From: Corynebacterium poyangense
Lineage (GTDB): Bacteria > Actinomycetota > Actinomycetes > Mycobacteriales > Mycobacteriaceae
NCBI RefSeq assembly: GCF_014522205.1
Contig: NZ_CP046884.1
Span: 1-64,000, forward strand
DNA length: 64,000 nt
Direction of reading: 5' to 3'
Of the stretch, positions 44,071 to 52,869 are shown piece by piece (within the stretch, counting starts at the first letter, position 1; the number at the start of each line of letters is the position of its first letter). Below the pieces are notes generated by a model, which was given only the letters and a program-made list of their open reading frames with translations, was not told where the DNA came from and made no database searches. The position numbers were made by a program, and so were the translations under genes.

Positions 44071-45699
44071 ATGGCTATTGATACAAGAAAAACTTCTATT
44101 CCTTTGCCGCCCATGACTGCAACATTATGGGGAACCCCAGATGAAGCGAAGCCTCTATCTCCAAGTATCAAGAAGCTACTGGGAAAACTTCTGAACGCAT
44201 CCGCAGAGAATGTTGCGCACCCCTTAGAGGATGAGATTCAAATTCAACCTTCGCAGATTAATCCAGACGATCTTGCTGATCTGAAGAAGATTGTTGGAGA
44301 TCAATTCGTTACTACTGAAAAACGGCATAGATTGCGGAGGTCTAGAGGAAAGTCTTATCCAGATCTTTTGGATATGCGTTCCGGAAAAGAACTCGATTCC
44401 CCTGATGCAGTGGTGGCACCAGGAACAGAGCAAGAAGTGTTGGAGATTCTAAAACTCTGTTCAAAGAAAAAAATTGCTGTGGTACCTTTTGGCGGAGGGA
44501 CAAGTGTTGTAGGAGGGGTTAATCCACTTCGGGGAAAATTTTCTGCCCTGATTTCACTTGATCTGCTGAGATTCAATCAACTCGAGGATGTTGATTCTCT
44601 TTCAATGGAAGCAACTTTGGGGGCAGGTCTTTCTGGACCTCATGCAGAGATCCTCTTAGAGAATTACGGAATGCAATTGGGCCATTATCCACAGTCCTTT
44701 CCCTACGCGTCGATTGGGGGTTACGCCGCAACTCGTTCTTCCGGCCAGTCTTCCGCAGGATATGGAAGGTTCGACGAAATGGTTCGCGGCTTAACAATTG
44801 TGACACCACAAGGGATTAACCATGTTGGGCATAATGCGCCAAAATCAGCTGCTGGTCCCGATCTCCGCGGTCTATTTCTGGGCTCGGAAGGGGTATTCGG
44901 GATCATCACTAAAGTTCGAGTTCAGGTACATAAAATTCCGGAATGCAAGCGATACGAAGCTTTCAGTTTTAAAGATTTCCACTCTGGTGTTGCTGCTATC
45001 CGGCAGGCAGTCCAAACAGGAACTGGCCCTACAGTTATCCGTCTATCTGATGAGATGGAGTCGAGTGTAAATCTCACATCAACAGATTCCATCGGGGAAT
45101 CAGACTCAAAACAAAAGGGTTGTTTATGTCTCACAATGTATGAAGGGACTTCCGAACATGCAAGCTCACGCCACGAGGAGACAAGAAACCTTTTGCTTTC
45201 TCTGGGCGGGAAATCACTAGGTGAAAATCCAGTCAGACAATGGGAACAAGGAAGGTTTGGAGCACCAGTTCTCCGGGATGGCCTATTGGATAACGGTGCT
45301 GTATGCGAAACTTTGGAAACTGCCACGGATTGGAGCAATGTTATTTCTCTGAAAAAGGCAGTAACTAAAGCTATTGGTGACCGTTTAGCTAACACGGGTA
45401 CTCCGGTATTGATTATGTGTCACGTATCACATATCTATGACGGGGGTTGTTCTCTTTATTTCACAATTATCGCAGGGCAAAGTGAAGATAATCCAGAAGA
45501 ACAATGGTGGAATACAAAAAAGGCGGTATGTAGAGCAATTGTGGCCAATGGTGGCACCATCAGCCATCATCACGCCGTTGGGGCAGATCATCGTGAGTAC
45601 CTACCCCACGAAATCGGAGACACCAATATTTCGCTTTTGAGAGCTATCAAAAACCACCTTGATCCCGTGGGAATTCTTAATCCTGCCAAACTCATATAA
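44071..45699 (+). CDS. FAD-binding oxidase like alkylglycerone-phosphate synthase
   Basis: A 542-residue flavoprotein. FAD-binding-4 domain: VVPFGGGTSVVGGV (about 148-160), then GHYPQSFPYASIGGYAATRSSGQSSAGYGRFDEMV (about 206-240), the hallmark of alkylglycerone-phosphate (alkyl-DHAP) synthases, which make the ether bond. C-terminal FAD-oxidase_C with SHHHAVGADHREYLPHEIG near residue 495-513, matching the active-site His cluster of that group. No ribosome site precedes ATG 44071, so the mRNA may be leaderless. First of a seven-gene unit with DAG kinase and GlpD, matching the M. tuberculosis Rv2251/Rv2252/glpD1 neighbourhood; ether-lipid synthesis is inferred, not shown. Confidence 0.82.
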   Translation: MAIDTRKTSIPLPPMTATLWGTPDEAKPLSPSIKKLLGKLLNASAENVAHPLEDEIQIQPSQINPDDLADLKKIVGDQFVTTEKRHRLRRSRGKSYPDLLDMRSGKELDSPDAVVAPGTEQEVLEILKLCSKKKIAVVPFGGGTSVVGGVNPLRGKFSALISLDLLRFNQLEDVDSLSMEATLGAGLSGPHAEILLENYGMQLGHYPQSFPYASIGGYAATRSSGQSSAGYGRFDEMVRGLTIVTPQGINHVGHNAPKSAAGPDLRGLFLGSEGVFGIITKVRVQVHKIPECKRYEAFSFKDFHSGVAAIRQAVQTGTGPTVIRLSDEMESSVNLTSTDSIGESDSKQKGCLCLTMYEGTSEHASSRHEETRNLLLSLGGKSLGENPVRQWEQGRFGAPVLRDGLLDNGAVCETLETATDWSNVISLKKAVTKAIGDRLANTGTPVLIMCHVSHIYDGGCSLYFTIIAGQSEDNPEEQWWNTKKAVCRAIVANGGTISHHHAVGADHREYLPHEIGDTNISLLRAIKNHLDPVGILNPAKLI

Positions 45700-45718
45700 G
45701 TAATTAAGGACATACGCC

Positions 45719-46657
45719 ATGTTCGCAAACTCGGAGTCGTATCCTCTCAGAACTGTAGAAATTTCTCGTGTGGCCTTGCTTACCAACCCCAAAGCTGGAA
45801 AGGGAAATGCATCTAGAGCAGCTGAAATAGCCAGGCAGACACTAACCCGCACAGGTGTAGATGTCGTCGGTATATCGGGGTCTTCGGCTGCTGCATCCCG
45901 TCAGCTTGCCAAAGAGATGATTGCTGATCCAGATATTGATGCTCTTGTAGTTTGCGGTGGTGATGGACTTATCAACCTTGCGCTCCAAGCGCATTCCTAC
46001 TCAAACAAACCTATCGGAATAATTCCTTCAGGTACCGGCAATGACACCGCCCGAGCACTCGGAATATCTCTGGATCCGAGACGAGCAGCGCTTACTGTTG
46101 TACGTGGGTTTACCAGCACCTGCGACTTAGGGAAACTGCGCGATGTCCATGCTAAAGAACGATATTTCGGAACTATCGCATGTGCTGGCTTTGATTCTTT
46201 AGTCTCCGATCGGGCCAATACGTTAGCCTGGCCGCACGGGAAAGCACGGTATAACCTTGCGATGCTCGTGGAATTTAGCAAGTTTCATGCTATCCCAGCC
46301 AAAATATATCTCGATGACAAAGAATGCATCGATGATGATGTAACCCTTTGTTCTATAGGTAACACCACTACTTACGGTGGCGGCATGATGGCATGTCCCC
46401 ACGCAGATCACCATGATGGACTCTTTGATGTCACTGTTATTCACCGAATAAATCGTCGAAAAGCTGCCAGAAACGTGAGGAGATTCTTCACAGGAGAATT
46501 TGAGGGTTTTCCGGAAGCTACTTTGCATCGGGCTAAGAAAGTAGAAATACATATGCCCGGAATAAATATTTATGCAGATGGAGATCGAATGTTTTCCTCT
46601 CCGGTCACAGCCGAAATAGCACCAGCGGCTGGCTGTTTTATAGTTCCTCGGCCTTAG
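45719..46657 (+). CDS. Diacylglycerol/lipid kinase
   Basis: A 312-residue DAG-kinase catalytic-domain protein. LLTNPKAGKGNA at the N-terminus, VVCGGDGLINLAL (GGDG) near residue 82-94, IPSGTGNDTARALGI near 102, and CAGFDSLVSDRAN near 160. Phosphorylates a lipid such as diacylglycerol; a close mycobacterial counterpart (Rv2252) is implicated in phosphatidylinositol-mannoside supply. Placed 19 bases after the AGPS-like gene, which supports a shared glycerolipid role. Confidence 0.88.
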   Translation: MFANSESYPLRTVEISRVALLTNPKAGKGNASRAAEIARQTLTRTGVDVVGISGSSAAASRQLAKEMIADPDIDALVVCGGDGLINLALQAHSYSNKPIGIIPSGTGNDTARALGISLDPRRAALTVVRGFTSTCDLGKLRDVHAKERYFGTIACAGFDSLVSDRANTLAWPHGKARYNLAMLVEFSKFHAIPAKIYLDDKECIDDDVTLCSIGNTTTYGGGMMACPHADHHDGLFDVTVIHRINRRKAARNVRRFFTGEFEGFPEATLHRAKKVEIHMPGINIYADGDRMFSSPVTAEIAPAAGCFIVPRP

Positions 46658-46681
46658 CCACAGCCCCTTTTGGAGAAGCAC

Positions 46682-48607
46682 ATGTCTAATTTATCAGATT
46701 TACACTCAACTAAAAGAACCATCCAACGTCGACGGCTGTGGATTCGTAGTTCCATCATAATAGTACTGGTAGCGCCGCTTTTGGTAGCAGCAGCATGGAT
46801 GTGGTCGATGTGGGATCCTTCTCACTACCTTTCAGAAGTAAAACTGGCGGTGGTTAATGAAGATCTCGGTACTCAGCAGGACGGAAAACAAGTCAGTTAT
46901 GGTGCGGACGTAGTCAAAGGACTGTTGGAAACTGATTACCTCAATTTTACCGTGGAAAATTCATCAAACGCCGATAAAGGGTTAAGAACAGGTGAGTATA
47001 TGGCGGTCCTATCTATACCTAAGAATTTTTCCTCCGATATTGCCACAGTAGTAAATTCACATCCGAAGCAACCTGAAGTTATAATATCATATAATGACCA
47101 TTACGGGACAAATACTCCATTATTAACATCAGGGTTAATTCCGGGAATCCAGCAAGGGATTCAAATGGGCATTTCTCAGGGCTACGGTGCACAAATACTG
47201 GATGGCCTGAATAAACTTGGATCAGGGTTAAATGCTGCTTCAGAAGGAGCGAAGCAACTTGATGATGGGATGGGCCAGTTAAAAGATGGTACAGCGCAGG
47301 GCGTAGATGGCACACGTCAGCTCAAAGACGGAACTGAGCAGTTATTAAATGGCGCTGTTCAACTAGATGATGGGATGTCTCAATTGCTGGATGGTACGGG
47401 CAAACTTGGAACAGGGGCATCTCAAATCGATGAAGGAGTAGGTCAACTTACAGGAACTCTTATTCCTTTGTTACGACAAGTAGGTTCTGTTGTATCTGGT
47501 ATAACACCCGTTATTAACCAATTAGAAAATTTGGGTCTTCATTCCCAGGCGCAAGAACTGCGGAACAGTATTTCAGCACTTGATAACAGTAGTCCAGATG
47601 CGTTATCCAACCAGTTACAAAAGCTAAAAAGTGGTACCGCCGAAATGAGCTATAATCTAAATGATCCTAGGGCACCGTATTTATCTGGGGTATTACAGCT
47701 TAAAAACGGTACTAGTCAGTTAAAGGATGGTGCTAATCAGTTAGATGATGGCATGAGCCAAATGAAAGACGGTTCGTTTTTACTTGATGATGGTGCTCGG
47801 CAATTAAAAGAAGGAACAAACCAGTTAAGAAAGGGACTGTCTGAGGGGGCGCAACAAGCTCCTAAAATTGAGGATATAGAGTCTTCTTCCCACCAGATTG
47901 CGGTCCCAGTAGGTTACGTCCAGGATTACCGACATCCGGTACAAACTCTGCAAGATTTAAATAACCCAACGTCGAAGGTTTTGTCTGAGGGTGTCACTAT
48001 GATTCTCATATTAGTCTTCGGCTTTTTAGCCATGGCCCTTTCTAGTATGCTAACTCCACATCTGTTAGGAAGTCGGAAGCACCGTGGGTTTATCAGGCCT
48101 GTTCTCGCCGGATTTGGCTTATTGGCAGCTGTAAATCTCGCTATTCTGACTTTACTAACATGGGCTGGTAGCGCTGCAAGCTTCAGTATTGATTCTCCGT
48201 TGGGATTTGGCGTTGCAATCATCTTGATAGCCTCAAATGGTACTGCTTGTTTCCAGATGTTACGCATAGTTTTTGGTCAATTGGTTGGCGCTAGTCTAGC
48301 GTTGGGATATTTTGCTTACGGAGTCTTTTGTTTTGGCGGCGTATGGCCCACGCAGTTAACCCCTGCTCCTTTGAAAGCATTGCATTACCTCCATCCGATG
48401 AGCTACGCGCGAGATATTTATGTGCGTTCAGTGGATTCTAATTTTGATGGTACTTTCTATCGTGCAGTACTTGTGCTTATTATTAGTACACTATGCTTCC
48501 TTGGTGTTTCTATTTGTGCCCGAATGGTCAAAACAATGAGAAATAACAAGTGGGAGTCCGAAAATCATGTAGATCATATAATTCAGGAGAGATATAACTA
48601 TGTCTAG
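46682..48607 (+). CDS. YhgE/Pip-family membrane protein with internal repeats
   Basis: A 641-residue protein from ATG 46682 (GGAG 8 bases upstream; TTG 46670 would start within that site). One N-terminal helix (IIIVLVAPLLVAAAWMWSM), a large external region, five C-terminal helices of the ABC-2/PIP type. The external region is full of 7-residue-like repeats QLxDGxxQLxDG (about residues 185-260 and 345-400), a coiled or beta-helical stalk. The family includes Lactococcus phage-infection protein Pip and MmpL-neighbour proteins. In this operon it could move the lipid product across the membrane; this is inferred. Confidence 0.85.
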   Translation: MSNLSDLHSTKRTIQRRRLWIRSSIIIVLVAPLLVAAAWMWSMWDPSHYLSEVKLAVVNEDLGTQQDGKQVSYGADVVKGLLETDYLNFTVENSSNADKGLRTGEYMAVLSIPKNFSSDIATVVNSHPKQPEVIISYNDHYGTNTPLLTSGLIPGIQQGIQMGISQGYGAQILDGLNKLGSGLNAASEGAKQLDDGMGQLKDGTAQGVDGTRQLKDGTEQLLNGAVQLDDGMSQLLDGTGKLGTGASQIDEGVGQLTGTLIPLLRQVGSVVSGITPVINQLENLGLHSQAQELRNSISALDNSSPDALSNQLQKLKSGTAEMSYNLNDPRAPYLSGVLQLKNGTSQLKDGANQLDDGMSQMKDGSFLLDDGARQLKEGTNQLRKGLSEGAQQAPKIEDIESSSHQIAVPVGYVQDYRHPVQTLQDLNNPTSKVLSEGVTMILILVFGFLAMALSSMLTPHLLGSRKHRGFIRPVLAGFGLLAAVNLAILTLLTWAGSAASFSIDSPLGFGVAIILIASNGTACFQMLRIVFGQLVGASLALGYFAYGVFCFGGVWPTQLTPAPLKALHYLHPMSYARDIYVRSVDSNFDGTFYRAVLVLIISTLCFLGVSICARMVKTMRNNKWESENHVDHIIQERYNYV

Positions 48608-49250
48608 TCCCTCTAATCCCATCGGTTTAATTTCTGGTGTAGCTAAAGACAATATCGAATGGAACCACGGTTGTGACAAAGTGGAATCTTCGATTTTGGC
48701 TTCTGCTAAAAGACTGATAATTGAGCGTGGGGTTCAGGGAACTTCAATGGCAGCTATTGCTCGGGACGCGGGAATTTCCCGCCCGACACTTTATGCCCGC
48801 TATGAAAATCGGGACGCCATTGTCCGACAACTATTAAACAATGAAATAGTGGGACTACTAGATGCAGTTTTCCCAATTCCGACTACTTTAGAGGATTTTA
48901 TTAATCAAATAATTCAGGTAGCGGAAAAGGCTATAGGAAGCAAGTTTTTGAAAGCAATAGTTTCTCATGATCCGGAGGCTCTTGTCACTTATCAGTACGC
49001 GCGCTTAGGCAGATCGCAGCTGACTTTAATAAGATTTATTAAGAATATCATACTGAAATTACAACAGGATAATAATATTAGTCAGGAAAAAATCTGCAAA
49101 GATGATCCAGAAGTCTTAGCCACTTTTGTTCTATCAACTACCCAAGCTGTGGCTTTGCAGTCGACGGCTTTGGAACCGCATCTAGCTGGAAGAACTACAT
49201 GGAAAATTGAGCTTTCTAAAATTTTGAAAGGATATTTATCAAATGTATGA
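48600..49250 (+). CDS. TetR-family transcriptional regulator
   Basis: A 216-residue regulator with an N-terminal TetR HTH (SMAAIARDAGISRPTLYARYENRDAIVRQLL) and an all-helical C-terminal ligand domain. ATG 48600 overlaps the YhgE gene stop by 8 bases and its own stop overlaps the glpD-like start by 8. Since it is embedded in the operon, it probably regulates it, through the nested palindrome at 44029-44061. Confidence 0.88.
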   Translation: MSSPSNPIGLISGVAKDNIEWNHGCDKVESSILASAKRLIIERGVQGTSMAAIARDAGISRPTLYARYENRDAIVRQLLNNEIVGLLDAVFPIPTTLEDFINQIIQVAEKAIGSKFLKAIVSHDPEALVTYQYARLGRSQLTLIRFIKNIILKLQQDNNISQEKICKDDPEVLATFVLSTTQAVALQSTALEPHLAGRTTWKIELSKILKGYLSNV

Positions 49251-50823
49251 GACAATTAGTCTAGAAAGCGCCTTGAATCGCAATCGTCGAGAAAGAGAAA
49301 TTTCTGAATTATCGGATTCAAATAACGATATTGTAGATTTAGTAGTAATCGGAGGGGGCATCACAGGAGTTGGCGTGGCTTTAGATGCTGCCTCAAGGGG
49401 GCTCAAAACTGTATTGTTCGAAAAGCATGATCTGGCTTTCGGCACCTCTAGATGGTCGTCGAAATTGGCTCATGGGGGCTTGCGTTATCTAGCAAAAGGG
49501 GAAGTATCGATTGCGCATCATTCCGCAGTCGAAAGAGGGATCCTCATGGAGCGTAATGCTCCGCATCTGGTGTCTTCTCTACCTCAGGTAACTGCATTAG
49601 CAGCTGACACCAATTTGCTGCAGAAGTTAGCAGTGAGAGCTGGATATCTCGCGGGAGATGTGCTGAGAATTACAGCGGGTACAAAGTCATCTACTCTGCC
49701 TAGGTCAAAGTTTGTTTCTCCGAGACACGCTCTGGAGTTGTGTCCTCAAATCCTACGGAATCGTCTTCGAGGAGCTTGGGTTAATTTTGACGGTCAAATG
49801 GTGGATGATGCTCGATTGGTTACTGCGGTAGCTCGGACGGCGGCCGAAAAAGGTGCGTCAATCTTGACTTATTGTGAAGTAGTCGAGGCAACTGGTGATT
49901 GTGTTAAAGTACGCGATCGGATAAAGAATGTGGAGTTCGTGGTCCGTGCTCGGTCAGTGATTAGTGCTATAGGAGTTTGGGCGCAGAGTTTAGATTCAAC
50001 GATTAAAGTGCGCCCAGCTCGGGGAACTCATCTAGTTTTTGATGCGACATTATTTGGTAATCCAGTTGGCGCAATGACGGTACCTCTTGAAGGTTCTATT
50101 TCACGATATCTCTTTGTCCTTCCGGAACAACATGGTCGTTGTTATTTAGGATTGACTGACGAAGACAACCCAGGGGAAATACCCGATGTTCCGCCTACCC
50201 CAGAGGAAGATATTGATTTCCTTATCCGCGGGATAAACCGAGCTCTCGAAGTAAAGATCGAGCGCAAAGACGTAAAAGCTGCGTTTACTGGGCTAAGACC
50301 CTTAATCGAAAGTGCTAACGGTGGGGGCAGTACTGCTGATCTATCACGACGGCATGCGATTCTTGAGGCCAAAGATGGGTTGATTTCAATAACTGGTGGC
50401 AAATTTACCGAATATCGGCTAATGGCTGAAGAAGTGGTAGATCGTGCGGTTAAATCACGAGGACTTCAGGCTAGTTCTTGTAGGACAAGGAACCTTCCAT
50501 TGGTTGGTGCTCCTAACCACCCACTCTACGAACATGTCCAGAAAGAGCAACTTTCTGGATTACCCACTTGCATTGTTCGACGTTTCGGTAATGAAGCACC
50601 CGCAGTGGTTTCAGTAGCAAAGATAAAGCGACCGTGCGATTTATTAGATGGTGTACCAGATGTTACAAGAGCGGAGATTAGCTTTGCTATTACCCATGAG
50701 GGTGCGTTAACGGTAGATGACATCCTTGATCGAAGAACGCGGATTGGTTTGGTGGCAGAAGATCGCGTGCAAGTTGAAGAAGAGATCTCAGAAATATTCA
50801 ACGAAGTTATGCAGCAAATGTGA
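49243..50823 (+). CDS. glpD: FAD-dependent glycerol-3-phosphate dehydrogenase
   Basis: A 526-residue membrane-associated enzyme oxidising glycerol 3-phosphate to dihydroxyacetone phosphate, passing electrons to quinone. FAD-binding VVIGGGITGVGVALDAASRGLKTVLFEKHDLAFGTSRWSSKL at residues 33-74, AHGGLRYL, and ITGGKFTEYR near 385-395. Making DHAP next to an AGPS-like enzyme, which uses an acyl-DHAP, is chemically consistent. The C-terminal DAO_C region is shorter than in some GlpD but within the usual range. Confidence 0.93.
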   Translation: MYETISLESALNRNRREREISELSDSNNDIVDLVVIGGGITGVGVALDAASRGLKTVLFEKHDLAFGTSRWSSKLAHGGLRYLAKGEVSIAHHSAVERGILMERNAPHLVSSLPQVTALAADTNLLQKLAVRAGYLAGDVLRITAGTKSSTLPRSKFVSPRHALELCPQILRNRLRGAWVNFDGQMVDDARLVTAVARTAAEKGASILTYCEVVEATGDCVKVRDRIKNVEFVVRARSVISAIGVWAQSLDSTIKVRPARGTHLVFDATLFGNPVGAMTVPLEGSISRYLFVLPEQHGRCYLGLTDEDNPGEIPDVPPTPEEDIDFLIRGINRALEVKIERKDVKAAFTGLRPLIESANGGGSTADLSRRHAILEAKDGLISITGGKFTEYRLMAEEVVDRAVKSRGLQASSCRTRNLPLVGAPNHPLYEHVQKEQLSGLPTCIVRRFGNEAPAVVSVAKIKRPCDLLDGVPDVTRAEISFAITHEGALTVDDILDRRTRIGLVAEDRVQVEEEISEIFNEVMQQM

Positions 50824-50852
50824 CTCTGGTTTTGATGTAGAGAGGAAGAGAA

Positions 50853-51125
50853 ATGAGTTCTCCTGAAGTTAGAGCAGTGATAGGGAAACTAGGAGTATGG
50901 GCCCAGGTCAACCATCCTGTTACTACAGCAAATTTGATGCGTAGATTGACATCATCAAAATCACACAAGCATCATTCGCATCAAAATATTTCAGTTGAAG
51001 AGAGAAGAACAGGGCTAGACGTTGCTGCCAAGGCTGCGGGGATACCCCAACAAGTTCCTCCTGAGGATCGCCTCAATGGCATTGCCTTGGCTAACCGAGC
51101 GGCTCGAATCCCAGGAACTATTTAA
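50853..51125 (+). CDS. Unrecognised 90-residue protein in the lipid operon
   Basis: Basic, His-rich centre (SSKSHKHHSHQNISVEER) flanked by helices; a pair of similar segments, GLDVAAKAAGIPQQVPPEDR and GIALANRAARIPGTI, looks like an internal duplication. No signal peptide or membrane helix. GAGAGGAAGAG precedes ATG 50853. No family recognised; it lies between glpD and the hydrolase and is probably co-transcribed. Confidence 0.65.
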   Translation: MSSPEVRAVIGKLGVWAQVNHPVTTANLMRRLTSSKSHKHHSHQNISVEERRTGLDVAAKAAGIPQQVPPEDRLNGIALANRAARIPGTI

Positions 51126-51148
51126 TCTTGCAGAAGAAGGCAATTATC

Positions 51149-52279
51149 ATGAATAATACCCGATTTTTGAAGTTCTTTGCCTCGGCCGTAACATTAACAT
51201 CCATTTTTTGTTTGTTTACCCCTACCGCGAAAAGTGTGGAATTATCCAGCCCGCTGATCTCACTCGATGATTATTTGGCAAGCATACCCAGTGTTCAAGA
51301 AGACATTACGCCACGTCTAAGCCCACAAGTTTCCGGTATTTCCACCGAATTAGGTACTACCGGTTTTCGGGTGACTGCCCCGTTCAATAGTGAACCCGGC
51401 CCTATCCGTAAAACCTTTGGTCAACCCGGCAAGCATCAGGTAGCCAGTACTGCGGTAACCCAGGGTTGCGGTCCCTTTTATCGTTTTTACAACGAGGTGC
51501 TGCGTTTTAACCATGCAGTTAATGATCCAGCGGAGTGTTATCGAACAGCCCCTGAGGGAAATCTTCCTGCTCTAGGCTACCAATTTATATACCCCACTGA
51601 TCTCCAGCCCGGAACTAGAGTTCCGGTGATAATATTGAGTCCTGGAATTGGGGTCGAACCAGGATTTATGCAACGACATGCGGAATTCTATGCTTCCCAC
51701 GGGTATGTTGTAGCTCTTGGTTATTCCCTCCTTAATTGGTTTGGGGCGCAAATGTCACTTGCGGCAGCTGCAGCTCATTTAGCTGACCAGGATTTGGAAA
51801 GCCCTATATATAACCACGTAGATTTTTCAAGGGTAGTTTTGGTAGGTCATTCTGCAGGCGGCGGATCGGCTCTGAGGATGTCTGGGCTAATGGGTGATTT
51901 TCTGCACCAAATTGGGCGTGAAGATGCCCAGATTCGAGGAGTAATTGGTATTAATCCAGGCCCTGCAGATTTTTCCTTGGCCTCGCCGCCTTCTGCAGTT
52001 CCTACACTGGTGCTGCCAGCTGAACATGAAACCTTGGTTCCTCATCCCTTATCCCGCATTGCCTTTGATAAAGCCGTCGGTCCGAAATGGTGGGCAGTAG
52101 TTCGAGGTGCTGAACATGGCGTCTATTTGGACTCTCCTGGAAAGTCTATCTATGATTCTTTAGTAGTTGCATTCTCTAACTACGTCAATGTGGGAGATCC
52201 TGAATCTACTAGCATATTTGAAGGATCTGATTATCGTCTCGCGAAAGACCCCGAGCTAATTGGAGTAGAAAAATACTAA
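51149..52279 (+). CDS. Secreted alpha/beta hydrolase (lipase/chlorophyllase-like)
   Basis: A 376-residue exported esterase from ATG 51149; a signal peptide covers residues 1-30 (FLKFFASAVTLTSIFCLFTPTAKSVE). Serine nucleophile elbow GHSAGGGSAL near residue 232, oxyanion segment IILSPGIGVEPG near 164, catalytic His in RGAEHGVYLD near 330. Chlorophyllase/platelet-activating-factor-hydrolase-like fold. As the last gene of the lipid operon it could act on its product or on host lipid. ATG chosen over TTG 51128 because GAAGAAGG lies 8 bases upstream. Confidence 0.82.
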   Translation: MNNTRFLKFFASAVTLTSIFCLFTPTAKSVELSSPLISLDDYLASIPSVQEDITPRLSPQVSGISTELGTTGFRVTAPFNSEPGPIRKTFGQPGKHQVASTAVTQGCGPFYRFYNEVLRFNHAVNDPAECYRTAPEGNLPALGYQFIYPTDLQPGTRVPVIILSPGIGVEPGFMQRHAEFYASHGYVVALGYSLLNWFGAQMSLAAAAAHLADQDLESPIYNHVDFSRVVLVGHSAGGGSALRMSGLMGDFLHQIGREDAQIRGVIGINPGPADFSLASPPSAVPTLVLPAEHETLVPHPLSRIAFDKAVGPKWWAVVRGAEHGVYLDSPGKSIYDSLVVAFSNYVNVGDPESTSIFEGSDYRLAKDPELIGVEKY

Positions 52280-52328
52280 AGGTAATTTATCTTTAATATT
52301 CGGTAGATCTACCCCTTCGATAAGAAAT

Positions 52329-52383
52329 AAGATAGAGAAAATTTTATATAAAAAATTATATTGAGTATATTCTCTATCTTTTC
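52329..52383. terminator. Bidirectional terminator at the end of the lipid operon
   Basis: AAGATAGAGAA (52329-52339) and TTCTCTATCTT (52370-52380) form an 11-bp stem with T-rich flanks, between the hydrolase gene and the leftward ABM gene. Confidence 0.7.
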
Positions 52384-52485
52384 GCATTTTAACGACGATA
52401 TTATCTTGCCTGAGGCAGCAGTGTTGTAGGAATCTACGTATTTTAAATATTGCAAAATTAAACCTTATTAAAAATAAATAGATTA

Positions 52486-52770
52486 CTATTTTTCATACAT
52501 TGTGTAGTCTCGAAGAATATGTGCAGTTTTTCTCCCCCATTCACTGTTTTTTGTTCTTTCTTGATGTTTCTTAAATGATTTCTGATCAACGAACTGCTCC
52601 GAGACTTCCCAGGTCAGTCCATCAGAAAGTTCACGAACTATGAACTTTAAGCAGCCAGGTTCTTGTCGAGAAGCGATTATATGGCCAGGCAAGTATTTAA
52701 GAATCAACTCTGTTTCGTCAGAATTTTTACATCGCAAATATCCAGTCAGAATTATGGATTTTCTAGTCAC
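52486..52770 (-). CDS. Antibiotic-biosynthesis-monooxygenase (ABM) domain protein
   Basis: A 94-residue ferredoxin-like-fold protein with the ABM pattern: SIILTGYLRCKNSDETEL, then HIIASRQEPGCLKFIVREL, then WEVSEQFVDQKSFKKHQERTK. These proteins act as small quinol or haem-degrading monooxygenases without a cofactor; the substrate is unknown. Start GTG 52770, with no clear ribosome site. Divergent from the AddB-like gene, close to it (under 100 bases). Confidence 0.72.
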   Translation of the reverse strand: MTRKSIILTGYLRCKNSDETELILKYLPGHIIASRQEPGCLKFIVRELSDGLTWEVSEQFVDQKSFKKHQERTKNSEWGRKTAHILRDYTMYEK

Positions 52771-52869
52771 GTTGCTATTTTACATTGATTGATACTTTGT
52801 AGATGGGCTTATCCCGAGAACGGAGAATATTCCGTCCATTCATTGACGAGTTCGGGCAAAATAGAAAGT

